Shown here: one piece after another, positions 32,140 to 40,594 of the stretch | Numbering within the stretch: position 1 is the first letter of the stretch | Layout of the letters: each line of letters opens with the position of its first letter | Assembly (NCBI RefSeq): GCF_900078705.1 | Contig: NZ_FKIF01000009.1 | Location: 62,001 to 126,000 of the forward strand | DNA length: 64,000 nt | Direction of reading: 5' to 3' | DNA from: Bordetella ansorpii | Lineage (GTDB): Bacteria; Pseudomonadota; Gammaproteobacteria; Burkholderiales; Burkholderiaceae_B | The notes under the pieces: generated by a model | What the model was told of the DNA's origin: nothing | Databases searched by the model: none | What the model saw: only the letters and a program-made list of their open reading frames with translations | Made by a program: the position numbers and the translations under genes

Positions 32140-32775
32140 ATGCAGCCGTTCCTGATGATTGCCGCAGCGCATTTCCTGGCGCTGCTTTCTCCCGGCCCCG
32201 ACTTTTTCCTGATCGCCCGAACCTCGCTGTCCGCCGGCTGGCGGGTCGCCAGCGGCGCCTGCCTGGGGATCGCCGTCGCCAATGGCGTTTTCATCGTTGC
32301 CGCCTTCGCCGGCATGGCGGCACTGCGCCCGGACAGCCTCCCGTTCGTCGTATTGCAACTGGCCGGCTGCGCTTACCTGCTCTATCTTGGCGTGCTGTTC
32401 ATCCGCCACGCGGGCCGCAGCGACCTGGATGTCTCGAATGGCGGGCGTTCCACGGCACCCGCGCATCCTTTCATCGCGTGGCGACGCGCAACCGGCATGG
32501 GCTTCCTGTCCGGCATCCTGAATCCGAAGAACGCGCTGTTCTACGCGAGCCTGGCCGCGATGCTGACCGGCGCGCATGCCAGCGCGGGCTGGAAGACGAT
32601 CTATGGCGTCTGGATGTTCAGCATCGTGCTGCTGTGGGACGTGCTGGTCGCAGTCCTCATCGGCAACCAGGCCGTGCTGCGCCGCTTCGCGCGGGCGCTG
32701 CCGTGGCTGGAACGCATCTCCGGTGCCATGCTGATCCTGCTGGCGGTGGCTGTCCTCGTCCTCCTGGCACGTTGA
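32140..32775 (+). CDS. LysE/RhtB family exporter
   Basis: A 211-residue membrane protein with the family pattern of about six helices: AAAHFLALLSPGPDFFLIARTSLSAGWR (signature SPGPDF), VVLQLAGCAYLLYLGVLFIR, and the second-half GFLSGILNPKNALFYASL. It should export an amino acid or derivative driven by proton motive force; the substrate is unknown. Likely controlled by the AraC protein encoded just upstream. Convergent with another lysE gene. Confidence 0.85.
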   Translation: MQPFLMIAAAHFLALLSPGPDFFLIARTSLSAGWRVASGACLGIAVANGVFIVAAFAGMAALRPDSLPFVVLQLAGCAYLLYLGVLFIRHAGRSDLDVSNGGRSTAPAHPFIAWRRATGMGFLSGILNPKNALFYASLAAMLTGAHASAGWKTIYGVWMFSIVLLWDVLVAVLIGNQAVLRRFARALPWLERISGAMLILLAVAVLVLLAR

Positions 32776-32802
32776 GAAGCACACGATAGGGAATGGATTT
32801 CC

Positions 32803-32836
32803 GAAACGCTGTCTCGGATTTCCGAGGCAGCGTTTC
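32803..32836. terminator. Bidirectional terminator between convergent lysE genes
   Basis: Arms GAAACGCTG-T-CTCGG and CCGAG-G-CAGCGTTTC around ATTT, one mismatched pair; flanked by a C-rich tract. Confidence 0.65.
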
Positions 32837-32882
32837 CCCCCCAGGGTCGAGACGCCGCAGGGCGGCGCGATGCCCCGCGCAG

Positions 32883-33500
32883 TCAGCGCGCCCCGCGCGC
32901 CACCGCCAGCAGGACACCGAATCCGACCAGCAGCCCGCCGAAGGCGCGGTCGATCCAGTGGCGCACGGCCAGCAGCCGGTCGCGCACGGCCCCGGCCGAG
33001 AAGCAAAGCGCCACGAGGCCGAACCAGGCCATGTGCGCAACCGAGATGAATGCGCCGTAGCCGATCTGCACCGCCAGCGGCGTGTCGGGCCGCACCACCT
33101 GCATGAACAGGCTGACGATGAACACCGTGGTCTTCGGGTTCAGCGCATTGGTCAGGAAGCCGGTACGCAAAGCCGCCATATCCGACAGCGGCGCCACGGT
33201 ACTGTCGGCCAGCGCGCCGCTGGGCTTGGCGCGCAGCATCTTCACGCCGAGATAGATCAGATAGACGGCACCGACCAACTTGATGGCGTTGAACAGCCAG
33301 AGCGACTGCTGGATCAACAGGCCCACGCCGACGAGCGTATAGGTGACGTGGACGAGCACGCCCAAGCCGATGCCCAGGGCCGTCAGCATGCCGGCACGGC
33401 GCGACAGCATCAGACTGTTGCGCGTGACCATCGCAAAGTCCGGCCCAGGGCTGATGACGGCCAGCAAGGTGATTGTGATGACAGCTATCAATTCGGTCAT
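32883..33500 (-). CDS. LysE/RhtB family exporter (second copy)
   Basis: A 205-residue exporter with SPGPDFAMVTRNSLMLSRRAG, IKLVGAVYLIYLGVKMLRAK and TGFLTNALNPKTTVFIVSLFMQ. Same fold as the protein at 32140 but clearly divergent, closer to RhtB-type threonine or homoserine exporters. Divergent from the LysR gene at 33567, 66 bp away, which is the usual layout for a LysR-controlled exporter. Confidence 0.85.
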   Translation of the reverse strand: MTELIAVITITLLAVISPGPDFAMVTRNSLMLSRRAGMLTALGIGLGVLVHVTYTLVGVGLLIQQSLWLFNAIKLVGAVYLIYLGVKMLRAKPSGALADSTVAPLSDMAALRTGFLTNALNPKTTVFIVSLFMQVVRPDTPLAVQIGYGAFISVAHMAWFGLVALCFSAGAVRDRLLAVRHWIDRAFGGLLVGFGVLLAVARGAR

Positions 33501-33566
33501 GGCGTATCCTGTCGAAGAACAACGAATTAGCGAGATGCTACCGACAACATCTCCCGGTGGATAACG

Positions 33567-34490
33567 ATGTTTTCTGACAAGAATGGTGAGCTGGAATCAC
33601 CATCGAGCGATTCGCGCCTGCCTTCGCTGCTGGCCCTGCGCTGCTTCGAGACGGCGGCCCGGCTGGAGAATTTCAGCCGGGCGGCGGCCGAGTTGCACCT
33701 GACCCACGGCGCGGTCAGCCGCGCCGTGCGCCTGCTCGAAGACGAACTGGGCGTGGCGCTATTCGAGCGCCGCAGCCGGCGCGTGTTCCTGACCGATGCC
33801 GGCCGCACGCTGGCGCGGGCCGTGGGCAATGGGCTGGATCTGATGCGGCAGGCCGTCGGCGAGTTGCGCGCCAGCGCCCGCCAGGGGCGGCGCTGGGTGC
33901 TGTCGTGCGAGCCGACGCTGCTGATGCGCTGGCTGATCCCGCGCTGGCCGGACTTCCAGGCCCGGCATCCGGGGATCGACGTACACCTGGTCGCCGGGGG
34001 CGGGCCGTTCTCCTTCGCCAACGGCATCGACCTGGCGATCCGCCGCGACGACTTCCCCTGGCCCGAGGGCTACCACGCCGAACCCTTGTTCGCGGAAAAG
34101 GTCGGCCCGGTCTGCCGTCCCGACAAGGTGGCGGCCTGGTTCACCACGAAGAAGGCCGGCGCCGCGCTCAAGGCCGGCGCACCGCGCCTGCACACGCGCA
34201 CGCGGCCGGGCGCGTGGCCGGAATGGGCGGCGGCCGCAGACCAGCCCGCACCTGATGCGCCGGGACAAACCTTCGATCATTTCTATTTCAGCTTGCAGGC
34301 GGCCGTGGCCGGCCTGGGTGTGGCGGTCGGCCCGTGGCATCTGGCACGCGACGATCTGGACAGCGGCGTGCTGGCCGCGCCGCTGGGTTTCGTGGAGGAC
34401 GGCTCGCGCTATTGCCTGTTGTCGCCGCGGCCCTTGCAGCCCGATAGCCCGCAGGCCGATTTGCTGGCATGGCTGCGGGCCTTGGCATAG
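33567..34490 (+). CDS. LysR family regulator (GcvA-like)
   Basis: A 307-residue LysR protein. HTH at about 15-75 (SLLALRCFETAARLENFSRAAAELHLTHGAVSRAVRLLEDELGV), then a two-lobed effector domain in the GcvA manner (FANGIDLAIRRDD, GLGVAVGPWHLARDDLDSGVL). It likely controls the divergent lysE gene through the 66-bp intergenic region. Last gene of the cargo cassette; the radC terminator follows after 17 bp. Confidence 0.88.
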   Translation: MFSDKNGELESPSSDSRLPSLLALRCFETAARLENFSRAAAELHLTHGAVSRAVRLLEDELGVALFERRSRRVFLTDAGRTLARAVGNGLDLMRQAVGELRASARQGRRWVLSCEPTLLMRWLIPRWPDFQARHPGIDVHLVAGGGPFSFANGIDLAIRRDDFPWPEGYHAEPLFAEKVGPVCRPDKVAAWFTTKKAGAALKAGAPRLHTRTRPGAWPEWAAAADQPAPDAPGQTFDHFYFSLQAAVAGLGVAVGPWHLARDDLDSGVLAAPLGFVEDGSRYCLLSPRPLQPDSPQADLLAWLRALA

Positions 34491-34507
34491 CCGCAATCGG
34501 GCGCAGC

Positions 34508-34526
34508 AAAAAGGGGCCGAAGCCCC
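34508..34526 (-). terminator. RadC rho-independent terminator (island 2)
   Basis: Minus strand GGGGCTTCGGCCCC followed by TTTTT, the counterpart of 6535-6555. Confidence 0.9.
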
Positions 34527-34530
34527 TTGG

Positions 34531-35040
34531 TCAGATCAGGCCGCGTTCTGCGAACGACGCCGTGGTGCTGCCAGCGACGATGACGTGATCGAGCACGCGC
34601 ACGTCCACCAGCCCCAGCGCATCCTTGAGCCGCCGGGTCAGCGCCCGGTCTGCCGCGCTCGGCTCCGGGTTGCCACTTGGGTGGTTGTGCGAGATGACCA
34701 GAGCCGCCGCGTTGAGCCGAAGCGCCTCCTTGACCACTTCGCGCGGATGCACTTCGGCCGAGTCGATTGTGCCGTGGAACATTTCCCTGTATTCGATCAG
34801 CCGATGCTGCGTGTCGAGGAACAACACCGAGAACACCTCATGCTCGAAGCCGGCCAGCTTGGCAAGCAGGTATTCCTTGACCGCCGCCGGTGAAGTGAAA
34901 GACGTACCCCGCTGCATCTTCTGGTCGATGACCAGGCGCGCGGCCTCCAGAATCTGATCGGCCGATGCCAGCGCATAGTGCCCGTGAGAGTCACGCACCA
35001 GCAAAGCGTCATCGAACGAGGAAAAGGACAGTTGCGACAT
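34531..35040 (-). CDS. RadC-like JAB domain protein (island 2 copy)
   Basis: A 169-residue JAMM-domain protein with intact ligands: E96 in DSAEVHPREV, H118-x-H120 and D131 in SHNHPSGNPEPSAAD. About eight residues in ten match the copy at 6561. Function uncertain, as for that copy. Confidence 0.9.
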   Translation of the reverse strand: MSQLSFSSFDDALLVRDSHGHYALASADQILEAARLVIDQKMQRGTSFTSPAAVKEYLLAKLAGFEHEVFSVLFLDTQHRLIEYREMFHGTIDSAEVHPREVVKEALRLNAAALVISHNHPSGNPEPSAADRALTRRLKDALGLVDVRVLDHVIVAGSTTASFAERGLI

Positions 35041-35365
35041 GATCGTGCTCCGGTTGCTCGGGCGGAATTGCCCGGAACCGTGTTCAGCACGGCGCAGCGC
35101 AAGCAGTCACAAGGTCGAAGACGGCCGCCAGGACGCCAGCGCGCATGGCGCGCGCCGCCTTTGACGGCGAGAACGCCGTGGTACGGTGAAGGGAACAGCA
35201 AGACCGCCTAAACCCCGCCCACTGCACACACCCGCCTTTGAGCAAGCGCAGCGCGCAGGCCCGCGAGGGCCGAAGGCGTCAGGGGTCAAAGCTGGATGGC
35301 CGCGATTCGGCACGAAGCGCGGGGCGCAGCCCGCGAACCCGACGGCGGCACGCCGGGACGCCCGG
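35041..35365 (-). promoter_or_regulatory. Shared leader module, copy 3 (radC), plus GCAAGCG element
   Basis: About 325 bases without a gene. 35041-35190 matches 7068-7220 closely, including the CCTTTGACGGCGAGAACGCC box and GTGGTACGGTGAAGGG. GCAAGCGCAGCGCGCAG lies at 35242-35258, followed by the hairpin GGCCCGCGAGGGCC and a GGCGTCAGGGG block. Confidence 0.6.
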
Positions 35366-36511
35366 TTATCGCTTGCGCTTCTTGGGGACGATCGTTCCGC
35401 GCGATTCGATCAGCCGCCGCGTGTTCTCCAGTTCCTCTTGCAGCACTTCGGCATCCGGCAGCACCATCTTGTAGTTCGCCGCCATCACCTTGGACGGCAA
35501 GCCCTCCAGCGCATACCGCGCCAAGGCATGGCCCTTGTCGGCGCAGAGGATCAGACCCACGGGCGGGTTCTCGTCGGCAAACGTCCAGTGCTCCTTCGCA
35601 TAGTTGCAATAGAGGTGCATCTGGCCCACGTCGGCATGGGTCAGCGCGCCGAGCTTCAAGTCGATGATGACCAGGCAACGCAAGCGACGATGGAAGAACA
35701 GCAGATCGACCCGATACCAGGTCTGGTCGATGCGCAATCGGCGCTGCCGCCCGACGAAGGCGAAACCGTCGCCCAGTTCGAGCAGGAAATCCTCCAGCCG
35801 CCGGATCAGGGCTTGCTCAAGATCGGATTCCGAATACTCATCCTTGAGGTCAAGGAACTCCAGCACATACGGGTCTTTGATCGCGTCGTCGGGAGTGACG
35901 GCATCCCCGGGGTTGGGCACGGCGCCCTTGACCAGCATCGCCGCCTTGTTCTTCGACAGCGCCGTGCGCTCGTAGAACTGGCTGTTGATCTGCCGGTCGA
36001 GCTGGCGCACGCTCCATCCGCCGCGCAGGGCTTCGGCCTCGTAGAAGCGGCGGGCGTGTTCGTCCTTGACCGACAGCAGCCGGACGTAGGCCGACCACGG
36101 CAGCGTGAAGACCTGGGCCAGTTCATCGAGGCGCCAGGGACGCGCCCGCGCCACTGGCGCCGGGGAAGATTCGCTAGACACTGTCTGGCGAATTGGCCAG
36201 GTCAGGAAGAACGACCGCATTTGCTGCAAGTTCGGGCGGCTGAACCCGCGCCCGAACTGCGCGGTCAAGTCAGCCGACAGCCGTTCGATCAACTGTTCGC
36301 CGTACCCGGCACGCCGCTTGCCCCGTTGCTCGGCCTCCACGATCCGGCGGCCAATCTCCCAATAGCTGGCGGTCATCAGCGCATTGACGCTGCGTGCCGC
36401 CGCATGGCGGGCGGCATCGAGCACTTCCACGATACCGCCGTGGATGCCGGCATAACCGGCTGGCGGGGCGGCGGGGGTGTCCCCCGCCACCGAAAGCGTC
36501 TTCTTGCTCAT
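35366..36511 (-). CDS. DUF1016 / YhcG-type PD-(D/E)xK nuclease domain protein (divergent)
   Basis: A 381-residue member of the YhcG family: helical DUF1016 part with ASYWEIGRRIVEAEQ (48-62), the YERTALSKNK linker (180-189), DPYVLEFLDLKDEYSESDLE, and nuclease residues D269 in YRVDLLFFHRR and D284-x-K286 in VIIDLKLG. The stop of the integrase overlaps its ATG. Same position as the 7419 gene but only distantly alike, so the gene was exchanged while its neighbours stayed. The Asp for Glu change in the D/ExK motif is permitted in the family. Confidence 0.82.
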   Translation of the reverse strand: MSKKTLSVAGDTPAAPPAGYAGIHGGIVEVLDAARHAAARSVNALMTASYWEIGRRIVEAEQRGKRRAGYGEQLIERLSADLTAQFGRGFSRPNLQQMRSFFLTWPIRQTVSSESSPAPVARARPWRLDELAQVFTLPWSAYVRLLSVKDEHARRFYEAEALRGGWSVRQLDRQINSQFYERTALSKNKAAMLVKGAVPNPGDAVTPDDAIKDPYVLEFLDLKDEYSESDLEQALIRRLEDFLLELGDGFAFVGRQRRLRIDQTWYRVDLLFFHRRLRCLVIIDLKLGALTHADVGQMHLYCNYAKEHWTFADENPPVGLILCADKGHALARYALEGLPSKVMAANYKMVLPDAEVLQEELENTRRLIESRGTIVPKKRKR

Positions 36512-37707
36512 GCCGTCGCCTCCGCAAGGCGCCGCACGCCCGTGATGGCCTGCCGCCGGCTCGCCACCAGTTCGGCCGCTTCCCGCACCGGCTTGTCCTC
36601 GGTGTGGACGTAGTGCATGAACATCGCTACGGTCTTGTGGCCCGTCAGCTTCATGCCCACCTTGGTTGGCACGCCCGAATTGGCAATGTCGGTGGTGGCC
36701 CGGTGGCGGATACCGTGCGTGCCAACATGTGGCACGCCGGCGGCCTTGAGCACGCGCTTCCAACCGCCATAGTGCTCGCCGTGGGTCAAGTGTTTGGTCG
36801 CGTCGTTGGGCGACGGCAGGACATAGGGGCAACCTTCCAGGCGCGGCGCCGTCGAAAGCAGCCGATAGGCTTCCTCGCTCATGGGCTTGGAGATGCCGCC
36901 GGTCTTGCTGTCGGGCCAGACCACCCGGCGCTTCTCCAGATCAACCCAGTCCCATTCGAGCGGGCAGATTTCGGAGCGGCGGGCGGCAAACTCGAATTGC
37001 AGGCGGATCGCCAGCGGAATGACGTAGTTCTCCAGTCCCTCTGCCTCCAGCGTCTCCAACTGGCGGAAGATCCGCACCAGTTCATCGTCCACGATGAGCC
37101 GGGTTTCCTTGCCGGGCGGGTACATGGGAACGTGGCGGCACGGATTGGTGCCGTCCGGGCGAAGGCCCCACACTTCGGCTAGGTTGAACATCTTGCGCAG
37201 CACGCCGAAGGTGCGGTTCGCCTCGGCCGGCTTGTGGGCCAGCTTCTTCATCAGCGCGGCCACGTCCGGGCGCTTCACGTCCTGCACCTTCATCCGGCCC
37301 ATGATGGGAATGATGTTGCGGTCGATGACCCCCTGATAGCCGCGCTGCGTGCTGGGCTTGTTGCGCTGCTTGGAGTAGTCCTCCATGAAGGTGTGGCAAA
37401 ACTCCTTCATGGTCGGCGCCTTGCGGGCGGCATTCTTGGCCGCGCTGGGGTCGCCGCCCCGGCGCACCTCGGCCAGCCACTCCTGCGCCATAACACGGGC
37501 TTGCTCGACGGTCAGTTCCCCGTACTGGCCCAGGGCGGGCTTGCGGCGCTCGCCGGCGTTCGTGCGGTACTGGAGCATGAACACCTTACGACCCGCTGGG
37601 GTGATCTTGCACAGGAAGCCGGGCACCACGGTGTCCCGGAGTTCGACGGCCTGCGCCTGGGGCTTTGCCGCATCGATGGCGGACTTGGTGAGTTTGATTT
37701 TTGCCAT
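36508..37707 (-). CDS. int: Tyrosine recombinase / integrase of island 2
   Basis: A 399-residue integrase with the same domain plan as the protein at 8492. Active-site residues are all kept: R in AARRSEICPLEW, H-x-x-R in THGIRHR, H in GHKT and Y in MFMHYVH. It should still be able to act on its own ends, and perhaps on those of island 1. Start ATG with GGAGTC upstream. Confidence 0.93.
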   Translation of the reverse strand: MAKIKLTKSAIDAAKPQAQAVELRDTVVPGFLCKITPAGRKVFMLQYRTNAGERRKPALGQYGELTVEQARVMAQEWLAEVRRGGDPSAAKNAARKAPTMKEFCHTFMEDYSKQRNKPSTQRGYQGVIDRNIIPIMGRMKVQDVKRPDVAALMKKLAHKPAEANRTFGVLRKMFNLAEVWGLRPDGTNPCRHVPMYPPGKETRLIVDDELVRIFRQLETLEAEGLENYVIPLAIRLQFEFAARRSEICPLEWDWVDLEKRRVVWPDSKTGGISKPMSEEAYRLLSTAPRLEGCPYVLPSPNDATKHLTHGEHYGGWKRVLKAAGVPHVGTHGIRHRATTDIANSGVPTKVGMKLTGHKTVAMFMHYVHTEDKPVREAAELVASRRQAITGVRRLAEATA

Positions 37708-37888
37708 GATGACTCCTCGGAAACCTCGGTTTCCAAGAGCCACATGGGAGCCACGCGACCGGAAGCCGGGTCAAGTTTCGGAAAGCACCGGCATATGATG
37801 GACGCGCCTAAGTTATTGATAAACCTGCTGTAGCGGGCTTAGGCGCAGTCCAGCGAAGTGCCGGGCTGGAGTCATCGTCAAACAAAAA
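37708..37888. mobile_element. Integrase-proximal end of island 2
   Basis: Repeats 9692-9873 up to GTCATCGTcAAACAAAAA and diverges after. Contains a 9-bp inverted repeat GCGCCTAAG / CTTAGGCGC (about 37804 and 37837) that is degraded in island 1, and AGCCACATGGGAGCC near 37737. Confidence 0.65.
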
Positions 37889-37908
37889 AAAGCCGCTTGA
37901 AGCGCGGC
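37884..37908 (-). terminator. Terminator of the cysB-like gene, overlapping the island boundary
   Basis: Minus strand arms GCCGC and GCGGC followed by eight T. The T tract coincides with the AAACAAAAA end of island 2, so the element inserted in or next to the terminator's T run. Confidence 0.7.
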
Positions 37909-37960
37909 GCGGGGGTCGTATCCGCCTCGCTCGGGAGGCAGTTGGGCGCAGGCGTGCCTG

Positions 37961-38908
37961 CTATTCGGCGCGCACGCCCTGCACCGCCTCGGTCACCGCC
38001 TGGCGCGACAGCGCGGGCGCCAGCATCTCCAGGAAGGTGTAGACGTAGTCGCGCAGGAACACGCCGGACTTCAGGCCGACGCGCGTGGTATGCGTGCCGA
38101 ACAGATGCCCCACCGGCAACCCCACCAGGTTGCCGTCCCGGCGCGGGTCATAGGCCACGCCGGCGATGATGCCGATGCCCAGGCCCACGTCCACGTAGGT
38201 CTTGATCACGTCGGCGTCGATGGCTTCCAGCACGATGTCGGGATGGACGCCCTGGCCGGCGAACACCTCGTCGATGGTCGAACGGCCGGTGAACGCCCGG
38301 TCGTAGGTGACGATGGGAAACTCGGCCAGCTGGGCCAGCGTCAGCCGGCGCGCCTCGCTGGAGGTCAGCTCGGCCAGGGGGTGATCGGGCCGCACCACCA
38401 CCGTGTGTTCCCAGGCGTACACGGGCAAGGTGGCCAGGCCGGGCGTCAGCGCCAGCGATTCGGTGGCCAGCGCCAGGTCGGCTTGCTCGTGCAGCACCAT
38501 CTCGGCCAGTTGCGCCGGGCTGCCTTCGGCCAGCGACAGGTGCACCTTGGGGAATTGCTTGCGGAAGGCCGGGATGACGCGCGGCAGCAGGTAGCGCGCC
38601 TGGGTGTGGGTACACGCGATGACCAGCCCGCCTTCGTCGCGGCGGGCGAACTCGTCGCTGACCTTCTTCAGGTTGTCGACCTCGCGCATGATGCGGTCGA
38701 TGACCTGCGAGACCGCCAGGCCGGGCTTGGTCAGCCCCTTGATGCGCTTGCCGTGGCGCTCGAAGATCTTCACGCCCAGTTCGTCCTCGAACTCGATGAT
38801 GGCCTTGGACACCCCTGGCTGAGAGGTGTAGAGCATCCGGGCGGCTTCGGTCAGGTTGAAGTCGCGCCGGATGGTCTCTCGCACGAAGCGGAATTGCTGC
38901 AAGTTCAT
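37961..38908 (-). CDS. cysB: CysB family LysR-type regulator
   Basis: A 315-residue LysR protein of the CysB/Cbl subfamily, which activates sulfate and thiosulfate assimilation in response to N-acetylserine or, for Cbl, sulfate starvation. N-terminal HTH in NLQQFRFVRETIRRDFNLTEAA with LYTSQPGVSKAI; effector domain with CTHTQARYLLPRVIPAFRKQFP, TYDRAFTGRSTIDEVF and DVGLGIGIIAGVAYDP, all characteristic. First intact chromosomal gene right of island 2. I cannot separate CysB from Cbl on sequence alone. Confidence 0.85.
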   Translation of the reverse strand: MNLQQFRFVRETIRRDFNLTEAARMLYTSQPGVSKAIIEFEDELGVKIFERHGKRIKGLTKPGLAVSQVIDRIMREVDNLKKVSDEFARRDEGGLVIACTHTQARYLLPRVIPAFRKQFPKVHLSLAEGSPAQLAEMVLHEQADLALATESLALTPGLATLPVYAWEHTVVVRPDHPLAELTSSEARRLTLAQLAEFPIVTYDRAFTGRSTIDEVFAGQGVHPDIVLEAIDADVIKTYVDVGLGIGIIAGVAYDPRRDGNLVGLPVGHLFGTHTTRVGLKSGVFLRDYVYTFLEMLAPALSRQAVTEAVQGVRAE

Positions 38909-39013
38909 GAAATCGGCCCCTCTTGGGAAGGAACCGATTATAAGTAATATAGAACGATATCTAAATAACTTATTTGTATAAACTTACATGCATCCCGGCA
39001 GGCCCCGAGCCGC

Positions 39014-40507
39014 TCAGCGCATCGAGATGGTGGTGTTCACCGTCCGCCCATGCGCCGACCAGCGCGCGGTCACGGTCTTGGTCTGCGTCCAGAACTGCAC
39101 GGCCTGCTTGCCGTTGGGGCCCAGGTCGCCCAGCTTCGATCCCCGCGACCCGGTGAAGCTGAACCAGGCCACCGGCACCGGGATGGGAATGTTGATGCCC
39201 ACCTGCCCCACGTCGATGTGGTTCTGGAAGTAGCGCGCCGCGCCGCCGTCCTGCGTGAACAGCGCCACGCCGTTGCCGTTCGGATTGCGGTTGATGAAGG
39301 CCACCGCCTCTTCCAGGGTCTCCACCCCCACCACGCACAGCACGGGGCCGAAGATCTCCTCGGTGTAGACCTGCATGCGCTCGGTCACGTCGCCGAACAC
39401 CGTCGGGCCGACGAAATTACCCGCCTCGAAGCCGGGCACCTTCACGCCGCGGCCGTCCAGCAGCAGCTTCGCGCCTTCGTCCACGCCCTGCTGGATCAGC
39501 CCTTCGACGCGCTTGCGCGCATTGGCCGACACCAGCGGTCCCAGGTCCGCCTGGCGGTCCGTGCCGGCGTTCACCTTCAGCTTCTTCGCGCGCTCGACGA
39601 ACTCGGGCAGCCAGTTGCGCGCCTCGCCCACCAGCACCGCCACCGACGCCGCCATGCAACGCTGGCCCGCCGCGCCAAAGGCGGCGCCCAGCAACTGGTT
39701 CAGCGCCACTTCGGGATCGGCGTCGGGCAGCACCACGCAGTGGTTCTTGGCGCCCATCATCGACTGGCAGCGCTTGCCGGCCGCCGAGGCGCGGTTGTAG
39801 ATCTCGGTGCCCACGCGGGTCGAGCCGATGAACGAAACCGCCTTGATGTCAGGGTGTTCGCACAGGCCGTTGGCGATGTCCGGACCGCCATGCACCACGT
39901 TCAGCACGCCCGCCGGCAAGCCGGCCTCCAGCGCCAGTTGGGCCAGGAAGAGCGTGGCGCTCGGATCCTGCTCGGACGGCTTCAGCACGAAGGTGTTGCC
40001 GCACGCCACGGCCAGCGGAAACATGAAGCATGGCAGCATCACCGGGAAGTTGAACGCGGTGATGCCCGCGCACACGCCCAGCGGCTGGATCAGCGTGTAC
40101 ACGTCGATGCCCGAGGCCGCGTTCTCGGCGTACTCGCCCAACTGCAGGCTGGCGATCGAGCACGCATGCTCCACCACCTCCAGGCCGCGTCCGACTTCGC
40201 CCTCGGCGTCGGGCAGGGTCTTGCCGTGCTCGCGGGTGATCATCTCGGCCAGCTTGCCGGTGTTCTCGCGCAGCAGTTGCTGCAGCTTCAGCATCACGCG
40301 CATGCGCGTGCCCTGGCCGCTGTTGCGCCAGCCCTGGTAGGCCTCCTTGGCATTGGCCACGGCGCGGTCCAGTTCTTCGCGGGTCGCCATGGGCACCCGC
40401 GCCACCACTTCCTGCGTGGCGGGGTTGATCACGTCGCGCCACTGCGTGGTCTCGGACTGCACCAGTTCACCGCCGATCAACAGCGGCAGGTTCGGGACTT
40501 CGGCCAT
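39014..40507 (-). CDS. mmsA: Methylmalonate-semialdehyde dehydrogenase (CoA-acylating)
   Basis: A 497-residue aldehyde dehydrogenase. It converts (methyl)malonate semialdehyde with CoA and NAD to propionyl- or acetyl-CoA plus CO2 in valine, inositol or beta-alanine breakdown. Features of this subfamily: FNFPVMLPCFMFPLAVACGN, GSTRVGTEIYNRASAAGKRCQSMMGAKNH, and the catalytic Cys in AAGQRCMAAS; the C-terminal SFTGSRGSKLGDLGPNGKQAVQFWTQTKTVTARW is typical of MmsA. Start ATG 40507 with AAGGAGC upstream. Not in an obvious operon with a dehydratase, so the physiological substrate is open. Confidence 0.9.
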   Translation of the reverse strand: MAEVPNLPLLIGGELVQSETTQWRDVINPATQEVVARVPMATREELDRAVANAKEAYQGWRNSGQGTRMRVMLKLQQLLRENTGKLAEMITREHGKTLPDAEGEVGRGLEVVEHACSIASLQLGEYAENAASGIDVYTLIQPLGVCAGITAFNFPVMLPCFMFPLAVACGNTFVLKPSEQDPSATLFLAQLALEAGLPAGVLNVVHGGPDIANGLCEHPDIKAVSFIGSTRVGTEIYNRASAAGKRCQSMMGAKNHCVVLPDADPEVALNQLLGAAFGAAGQRCMAASVAVLVGEARNWLPEFVERAKKLKVNAGTDRQADLGPLVSANARKRVEGLIQQGVDEGAKLLLDGRGVKVPGFEAGNFVGPTVFGDVTERMQVYTEEIFGPVLCVVGVETLEEAVAFINRNPNGNGVALFTQDGGAARYFQNHIDVGQVGINIPIPVPVAWFSFTGSRGSKLGDLGPNGKQAVQFWTQTKTVTARWSAHGRTVNTTISMR

Positions 40508-40594
40508 ATCGTTGCTCCTTGCACTGCTTGGTTTGTCATGCGCGGCACGCGCCGCGCGGGATTCGATGCGTGAAGCCGCCCTGCGCGGCGCGGC

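Noticed and set aside
39050-40573. A 507-codon plus-strand frame opposite mmsA
   Set aside because: Antisense to a clearly recognisable dehydrogenase.
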